A stretch of DNA of 9,230 nt from Oscillospiraceae bacterium (GTDB lineage: Bacteria; Bacillota; Clostridia; Oscillospirales; Oscillospiraceae), in assembly GCA_017620315.1 (NCBI GenBank), contig JAFZQQ010000201.1:1-9230 (forward strand), in the 5' to 3' direction. Each line of letters opens with the position of its first letter. Position 1 is the stretch's first letter. The notes under the pieces are model-generated. The model was given only the letters and a program-made list of their open reading frames with translations. It had not been told where the DNA came from and made no database searches. Positions 6,301-9,230 of the stretch are shown piece by piece. Both the position numbers and the translations under genes were made by a program.

Positions 6301-7480
6301 GACCGGCACGGATGGGCTGAGCATTACCGCCGGAAGCGCCAAGAGCGCTGTGATGACCTTCACGATGCCGGAGAAGGCGGTCGTGCTGACCGCGACGTAT
6401 GAAGCGATACCAGCCAGCGAGTTAATCGTCGCAGCACCTGCGTTCAGCGTAGTAAGCGAGGGCTATGAACAGCCCAACGCACTGGCGCTTGTTCTGACCA
6501 ACACCGGCAACGGCGTCGCGACGGTCACCTCCGTTGCACTTTCCGGCACGGACGCGGACGCGTTCACCTTGAATAAGACAGACGGCGCGAGCATCGCAGC
6601 TGGCGCATCGGACGGCGAAAGCTATACCATCCGTCCAAATGCAGGTCTTGTTGCGGGCGTTTACATTGTCAAGGTCACGGTGACCTATGACGGCGGCTCG
6701 GTTGCGACAACTGACGTCGTGTTCTCTGTCGCTGTTGCCAAGCCCGTGATCAGTCACGATGGCGGCAGCGAAGACGTCGTCCCGGCCGGAACGGTAGTCA
6801 CGATTACCTGCTCCACTTTGGATGCGGTCATCCACTATACGATCGACGGCAGCGAGCCCACGGCAGAAAGTCCGGTCTATGAGGGTCCGTTTACGCTGGA
6901 GGTAGACGCCAAGATCAAGGCTTACGCAATCAAGCCCGGCGCGGTCGACAGTTTGATTGCCGGTGCGGACTACTCGGTCACCTACGCAGTCATTGTGATA
7001 TACGGCACAGGCAGCGGCAGATACACAGAGGGCGATACAGTGACGATCACGGCAGGTACCGCGCCTGCAGGTATGGTGTTCGACAGTTGGTCAAGCGGCG
7101 ACGTCGTTGTTATCGGCGGCGAGACCGGCACCTTTATCATGCCTGCCCAAAACGTATTGGTCGTGGCGCGGTACAGGAGCACGATTCCCTATACCGAGCC
7201 GAACACGCCCGCAGTCTATGACCGTTTCTCGGAAAGCTGCCCCCCGATCATCGCGAAGACGTCGCATGGAACCGTGACGGTCGACTCGAAGGCTCCGTCG
7301 CGCGGAGACCGTGTGACCATCACAGCGACGCCGGACGAGGGCTATCGCCTCGATTCGCTGACCGTAACCGACCGCTTTGGTAAGGAAGTGACACTGTGGG
7401 ATCAGGGCAACGGGAAGTGGCGGTTCTCACAGCCGCTCGGCAGCGTGACGATCACGGCTGTATTTGTCCCCGTCCGGTGA
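383..7480 (+). CDS. Giant secreted GLUG / chitobiase-C-terminal-like / InlB-repeat surface protein
   Basis: The protein is 2365 residues long and no enzymatic domain is visible. It is most likely an exported, cell-surface-associated or released adhesin-like or scaffold protein. A signal peptide covers residues 1-32: positive start MNRKHGR, hydrophobic core ALALLLAALMAL, likely cleavage after ARA. Residues 33-150 form a solenoid N-cap with 'DTPYRI', 'LDADISL', 'PIGSS', 'FNGNFNGNGYKI' and 'GLFAV'. GLUG coils fill 151-735. An aromatic, glycine-rich stretch ends in a 'GWDFDTVW...PSLRW' cap near 815-837. Residues 868-973 are a second N-cap, 974-1099 are four more GLUG coils, and a 'GWDL...PVLQC' cap follows. 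About 1137-1290 resemble two InlB/Listeria-Bacteroides repeats ('FKEWN', 'LFAQWSP', 'FGGWE'). About 1300-1468 are Ig-like ('YSLDGGTTWKE'). Chitobiase-C-terminal-like domains ('ATIYYTTDGS.PT') lie near 1470-1549, 1662-1740, 1853-1932 and 2119-2200. Ig-like (ASH-type) domains lie near 1550-1657, 1741-1850 and 2010-2117. Divergent InlB repeats lie near 1936-2008, 2201-2265 and 2282-2365. No LPXTG motif, SLH domain or C-terminal membrane segment is present. Domain names rest on motif recognition; function and ligand are unknown. Confidence 0.9.
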   Translation: MNRKHGRFPRGALALLLAALMALQFFPVPARAYGWDGSGSADTPYRIKNASDLVELSNEVRGGTSFEGRHFLLDADISLSGKGFQPIGSSSNPFNGNFNGNGYKITGLQLECGDAVGLFAVIGSTGSVSFLTVNGDLSSGTDTTNASVPVGGVAAVNRGRIENCEFFGSVLGMATTGGIVGDNYGTVSQCINHGEITEYAYGKKTSADGWTGGIAGESHENAKLTNCTNNGAIYGLYCYGGIVGVSKGTLSECINTGAVVWQDNQLSPLDYSGGGIAGEAVSVEDCTNSGAVNACGRSGGIVGTVFGNGHVKNCLNSGKVDCSGHSSVGGIAGYAMNHATIENCTNAASGTVLAHYRCGGIVGDCLTYCTVANCINLADLPIEPVAEIHDVLGGVGGVVGCLSYNGTISDCLNSGKISVSAVSSKGGILGCAISVLIENCLNDGDVVMLGKQSSVAGHTGGILGCAAVDYKYDIVITDCTNAGSIQGNNDSGTGGIVGSMSVDIAIHVIKNCVNTGNVSGKISCGGISGQFGLISICRNEGTVTGNEEVGGIAGQLSENGSVSDCINTGTVITQFRRGGGITGYDYLAPISGCVNTGKVIGGHEVAGIAGISRGKPNGKQDEEEKWDVGTTQIRQCRSDGKVTASGDTGVGGIIGYSYNPIKLEQCGNTGTIITDSERAGGIIGGNGASLTITDCYNRGVVYGYEKVGGIVGRTESKVTIQSTYCKAPEKGTVSGKSGIDCEAVDKPFNNYYARRGGLLGADASSELVMKHNYWWTGCARFAIGGLFEYEGFWHSGSDYDFYSYESRFENKQKFDGWDFDTVWYIDSKAKAPSLRWEKNFSGQVFGCMFHTTGGKGCQNAAVGNTGESSVFFIDSLDDFKDFRDAVNAGYDFNGKKIYLRTDIDLNYEMWEPIGLLRGGAATPFKGDFYGVGHVISRLKVNNNDHGGLFGYIVGGGVHDLLVSGLVTSSGIRVGGIVGATNGTVENCMFEGSVTCTSDSEVSLAGGIAGSFGFNSGEGCAIINCASWADVKATSGHAGGIVGELFTPWYVENCIYSGEVSAGAGKKAGGIVGFVDDVTCVVNCYAAGDGAGGLAGCASGYSGKLSTYEELEKAETYSGWDLNSDFGHIWGMGEYCPVLQCHGTYAMLVPNGADNITDPVNVWFPRSEGIYLTILPFTRTAYDFKEWNTVASGIGGMSYYSNYSVPDDTVLFAQWSPIQYTLSFQSGGNEGDYNVNYTTESGYELLTPTRNDEDYAFGGWEVTTADGNWTASEKLPADTSANGRYGNATLSGIWLPRYTPPAGVTFNALGADRGVLKNVNTDNEYSLDGGTTWKEIVDFQLTFDENSNQLCLIDSGVTAEDNILVRKTASATNAESLPYEIDVTQAAAPTGLKTTFCTTPDNNDGTITGLSSGAKYEYRRADDDDYTEIADGATSLTGLADGEYHIRVAAAGTMLASADAVVTVKGYAKAATLVISPAAGSYIGSRSVTITCETAGATIYYTTDGSDPTTASTKYTGAFTVSANTTVKAIAVKKDTVNSDVASAKYTIVPATYTLGVTAPSFDAVKLGYAQPDAEAITITSTGNSAATISSVTLSGANADAFTLTNGTAAVAAGGTNQTWTLRPKAELAENDYTATITVTYDGGAKATADVSFKVSALEPVKTPKLSPASGEHIGSVDVTITCATAEATIYYTTNGKKPTTASTKYTGSITLDSSATVKAIAVKDGMADSAIASAKYTVVPATYTLEVAAPTFDAVKLGYVQPDAEAITITSTGNSAATISSVTLSGANADSFTLTNGTAAVAAGGTNQTWAVRPKSGLAVGTYTATITVTYDGGAVAKADVSFTVSALEPVKTPVISPAAASCYTGSDEVKIPCATAGAVIYYTTDGSKPTTASTKYSGAFTLDASATVRAIAVKGGMANSAVASAKYTVDPISQTNYPVTVNGGTGGGSFTAGTCVTVTANAPAVGERFKEWTGTDGLSITAGSAKSAVMTFTMPEKAVVLTATYEAIPASELIVAAPAFSVVSEGYEQPNALALVLTNTGNGVATVTSVALSGTDADAFTLNKTDGASIAAGASDGESYTIRPNAGLVAGVYIVKVTVTYDGGSVATTDVVFSVAVAKPVISHDGGSEDVVPAGTVVTITCSTLDAVIHYTIDGSEPTAESPVYEGPFTLEVDAKIKAYAIKPGAVDSLIAGADYSVTYAVIVIYGTGSGRYTEGDTVTITAGTAPAGMVFDSWSSGDVVVIGGETGTFIMPAQNVLVVARYRSTIPYTEPNTPAVYDRFSESCPPIIAKTSHGTVTVDSKAPSRGDRVTITATPDEGYRLDSLTVTDRFGKEVTLWDQGNGKWRFSQPLGSVTITAVFVPVR
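833..2587 (+). repeat. GLUG solenoid array 1, about 19 coils, inside the giant gene
   Basis: This is protein-level repetition covering residues 151-735. Each coil reads roughly 'GGI(V/A)G ... I.nC.N.G.V' and recurs at about 22-45 residues. Eighteen coils carry the cysteine in the same place (for example IENCEFFGSV, VSQCINHGEI, LTNCTNNGAI, LSECINTGAV, VSDCINTGTV, ITDCYNRGVV). The nineteenth is degenerate (IQSTYCKAPEKGTV). The pattern matches the GLUG motif family, expected to stack as a right-handed beta-helix. At DNA level the coils have diverged strongly, so this is an old protein repeat and not a fresh tandem DNA repeat. Confidence 0.85.
3302..3679 (+). repeat. GLUG solenoid array 2, four coils, inside the giant gene
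   Basis: Residues 974-1099 carry four further GLUG coils: VENCMFEGSV, IINCASWADV, VENCIYSGEV and VVNCYAAGDG, each preceded by GGI(V/A)G or similar. The array has its own N-cap before it (868-973) and its own 'SGWDL...VLQC' closing segment after it, so it reads as a second short solenoid and not as a continuation of the first. Confidence 0.82.
5030..5602 (+). repeat. Tandem stalk repeat, copy A (Ig-like + chitobiase-like)
   Basis: This is a 573-base unit encoding 191 residues: an Ig-like domain beginning ATYTLGVTAPSFDAVKLGY, then a chitobiase-C-terminal-like domain ending SAKYTVVP. It is followed in frame and without a gap by a closely similar copy. Long stretches are near-identical at DNA level, notably around 5093-5240 against 5666-5813. 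Confidence 0.88.
5603..6178 (+). repeat. Tandem stalk repeat, copy B (Ig-like + chitobiase-like)
   Basis: This second copy is 576 bases long. It is one codon longer than copy A because the chitobiase-like domain begins PAAASCYTG, where copy A has the shorter PASGEHIG. Homologous but clearly diverged domains flank the pair: a chitobiase-like domain at about 4790-5029, an Ig-like domain at about 6410-6733 and a chitobiase-like domain at about 6737-6982. The A/B pair therefore looks like a late duplication within an older repeated stalk. Confidence 0.87.
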
Positions 7481-7528
7481 TCGGAGCATTCCCCATGCGC
7501 ATCGATACAAGATACCATTAACCAGCAA

Positions 7529-7565
7529 CGGCGGCCGGAGCTTCAATTGAAGTCTCCGACCGCCG
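7529..7565. other. Long imperfect inverted repeat (hairpin) after the giant gene
   Basis: CGGCGGCCGGAGCTTC, an AATT loop and GAAGTCTCCGACCGCCG can form about 15 base pairs with one C-A mismatch and one bulged T. The hairpin starts 48 bases after the stop codon. Neither side is followed by a run of T, so it does not fit a standard Rho-independent terminator. It could be a decayed terminator, a 3'-end RNA-stabilising hairpin or a small repeat element. Confidence 0.65.
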
Positions 7566-7585
7566 AATCTATCCAAGGAAATAGC

Positions 7586-7628
7586 AAAGAAAAACAGCCC
7601 ATTCCGTATCATGGAACAGGCTGTTTTT
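7586..7628. terminator. Bidirectional intrinsic terminator between the giant gene and tRNA-Ala
   Basis: The plus strand reads AAAAACAGCC (7590-7599), then CATTCC, a GTATCAT loop, GGAACA, and GGCTGTTTTT (7619-7628). This is a hairpin with a T tract at 7624-7628, suited to ending the giant gene's transcript. On the minus strand the same element folds with a T tract at 7594-7586 (TTTTTCTTT) and lies directly after the tRNA CCA end. The inner 2x2 mismatch (C-A, A-C) on the plus strand becomes G-U wobbles on the minus strand, so the tRNA side should fold more stably. Confidence 0.8.
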
Positions 7629-7703
7629 GGTGGAGATTAGCGGGATCGAACCGCTGACCTCTTGACTGCCAGTCAAGCGCTCTCCCAGCTGAGCTAAACC
7701 CCC
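7628..7703 (-). tRNA. tRNA-Ala (anticodon GGC)
   Basis: The minus strand folds into a complete 76-nt cloverleaf. The acceptor is GGGGGTT paired with AATCTCC. The D arm is GCTC/GAGC, the anticodon stem CTTGA/TCAAG with loop CTGGCAG, and the T arm AGCGG-TTCGATC-CCGCT. The gene ends ACCA, so the CCA tail is encoded. The anticodon GGC reads GCC and GCU alanine codons. The G3-U70 wobble in the acceptor stem, the main identity signal for alanyl-tRNA synthetase, is present and confirms the assignment. A second wobble is G5-U68. The variable loop is the short class I type. The gene has its own promoter upstream and a terminator immediately downstream. Confidence 0.97.
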
Positions 7704-7724
7704 AAAACGCCAGGAACAGATGGA

Positions 7725-7753
7725 AGTATAGCACGGTATTCCGAGTATGTCAA
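7725..7753 (-). promoter_or_regulatory. Near-consensus sigma-A promoter of tRNA-Ala
   Basis: On the minus strand TTGACA (7748-7753, perfect) and TATACT (7725-7730) are separated by 17 bases. The expected start of transcription near 7718 gives a short 5' leader of about 15 bases before the tRNA, as is usual for strong stable-RNA promoters. The -35 box begins only 3 bases after the stop codon of the upstream repair gene. Confidence 0.85.
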
Positions 7754-7756
7754 TAC

Positions 7757-8446
7757 CTATTTTTTTATTTTTAGCGTTTTCAGATAATTTTTATGCTCAT
7801 CCGGCACGCGATAGCTCTCTGTCGCCTTTTGTATGGCCTTGTTGTGCGTCCAGGGGTTGAGACGCCGCGCCTCAATAAACGGCAGCACGGCGTCATACTG
7901 CTTTGCAAGCGCCGTCGCAAAGTACCACGCGGCCATCATATCGATATAATACTCACCGCTGCGTACGGCGGCGACACGCTCGGCGTATTCCGTGCGGAAA
8001 TCCTCGTCAAGAAAGTGACGCATGAGCATGCCGACGCCGAAGCGTACGGTATATGTGTGCTCAGAATCGAGCCATGCATCTATTTCGCGTAAAACCTCGT
8101 CCTTATGCCTGGCAAAAGCCCTCGGCGTCGTCTGGTCACAGGTAGCCCAATTGTCAATGTGCGGAAGAAAAGCATTTATCTCCGCTATGGCCGAACCGTA
8201 ATCCCTGATCTCCGAAACAATAAAAGCATGGAGTTGGTTTTCCTCAAAATACCGGTGAGGCAGAGCCTTTATGAAGCTCTCCGCCCCGCCGTTTTTTGCA
8301 AGCTCCTTCGCCAGCAGGCGAAGCGGCGGAGTCCGCACACCGATTATCCTGTCAGGTTCGACATTCGGAATAATCTTTTTTGTAAAGCTCTTGTAATTCA
8401 AGTCTTGTAAAGCAAATATACTTTGCAGAATTTCATTCTCCTTCAC
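7757..8446 (-). CDS. AlkD-family DNA alkylation repair protein (HEAT-like repeat glycosylase)
   Basis: This family consists of HEAT-repeat-like alpha-helical proteins. Bacillus AlkD, the studied member, excises positively charged alkylated bases such as 3- and 7-methylpurines to start base excision repair. The 229-residue product matches the usual family length. It shows the clostridial-type signature: 'IIGVRTPPLR' (34-43), 'LPHRYFEENQLHAF' (62-75), 'PHIDNWATCD' (95-104), 'YTVRFGVGMLM' (132-142), 'AAWYFATALAKQYD' (172-185) and 'WTHNKAIQKA' near the C-terminus. W100, D104, R135 and W174 line up by motif with the AlkD active-site residues W109, D113, R148 and W187, so activity is plausible; this alignment is by eye. 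The start codon is GTG at 8446, preceded 7 bases upstream by GAGGTG. The gene lies 13 bases after ligA on the same strand. A sequence-specific glycosylase of another substrate class within the family cannot be excluded. Confidence 0.92.
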   Translation of the reverse strand: MKENEILQSIFALQDLNYKSFTKKIIPNVEPDRIIGVRTPPLRLLAKELAKNGGAESFIKALPHRYFEENQLHAFIVSEIRDYGSAIAEINAFLPHIDNWATCDQTTPRAFARHKDEVLREIDAWLDSEHTYTVRFGVGMLMRHFLDEDFRTEYAERVAAVRSGEYYIDMMAAWYFATALAKQYDAVLPFIEARRLNPWTHNKAIQKATESYRVPDEHKNYLKTLKIKK

Positions 8447-8453
8447 AAGCGGT

Positions 8454-8459
8454 CACCTC
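8454..8459 (-). promoter_or_regulatory. Ribosome binding site that supports the GTG start of the AlkD-family gene
   Basis: GAGGTG on the minus strand stands 7 bases before the GTG at 8446 and directly abuts the ligA stop codon (8460-8462). The placement supports the non-ATG start and suggests that translation of the two genes is linked. Confidence 0.7.

Positions 8460-9230
<771 letters not shown>

Noticed and set aside
4790..6982. Chitinase or beta-hexosaminidase, suggested by the chitobiase-type domains
   Set aside because: Only the accessory beta-sandwich domain is present, four times. No glycoside hydrolase catalytic domain or acid motif is visible anywhere in the protein.
383..7480. Autotransporter (type V secretion) adhesin
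   Set aside because: There is no C-terminal beta-barrel, and the neighbouring genes and translation signals indicate a monoderm bacterium.
7628..7703. tRNA-Ala as a possible integration site for a mobile element
   Set aside because: No integrase, no repeated tRNA 3' end and no direct-repeat attachment site occur in the window. The flanking genes are a normal repair operon and the surface gene.
7793..8410. Plus-strand open frames of about 100 codons across the AlkD-family gene
   Set aside because: They overlap a well-supported gene on the other strand, have no ribosome binding sites of note and show no domain.

Overview
The window looks like a chromosomal segment of a fairly GC-rich, Gram-positive (monoderm) member of the Bacillota, most likely a gut-type clostridium of the Oscillospiraceae kind. 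This assignment is inferred from strong AGGAGG-type ribosome binding sites, the presence of Mini-ribonuclease III (mrnC), the Clostridia-like AlkD-family protein, and a giant secreted protein built from GLUG, chitobiase-C-terminal-like and InlB-type repeats. No 16S gene or other marker fixes the genus.

Layout, left to right. Positions 1-208 hold the 5' part of mrnC on the minus strand, cut by the window edge. A 174-base divergent intergenic region (209-382) carries likely promoters for both directions. Positions 383-7480 hold one very large plus-strand gene encoding a 2365-residue exported protein. It has a signal peptide, two successive beta-solenoid modules made of GLUG repeats (each with an N-terminal cap and a 'GWDF/GWDL' C-terminal cap), InlB-like repeats, and then a beta-sandwich stalk in which chitobiase-like and Ig-like domains alternate. 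A 573-base stretch of that stalk has been duplicated in tandem. The protein ends without a visible wall anchor.

From 7481 to 7628 lies a convergent intergenic region with two hairpins. The second serves as a bidirectional terminator and abuts a tRNA-Ala(GGC) gene on the minus strand (7628-7703). That tRNA has its own near-consensus promoter.

To the right, also on the minus strand, come an AlkD-family DNA alkylation repair gene (7757-8446, GTG start) and, upstream of it, the 3' part of ligA (8460-9230, cut by the window edge). The two are 13 bases apart and look like a DNA-repair operon. No terminator is visible between this operon and the tRNA.

Four of the five genes are housekeeping functions: RNA maturation, tRNA, base-damage repair and nick sealing. 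The large surface protein is the only accessory-type element, and it stands alone as a single-gene unit between its own promoter and terminator. I see no phage, transposon, CRISPR or defence system here, and nothing I can defend as an undescribed multi-gene system. The most distinctive things are the cysteine-bearing solenoid and the recently duplicated stalk of the giant protein.
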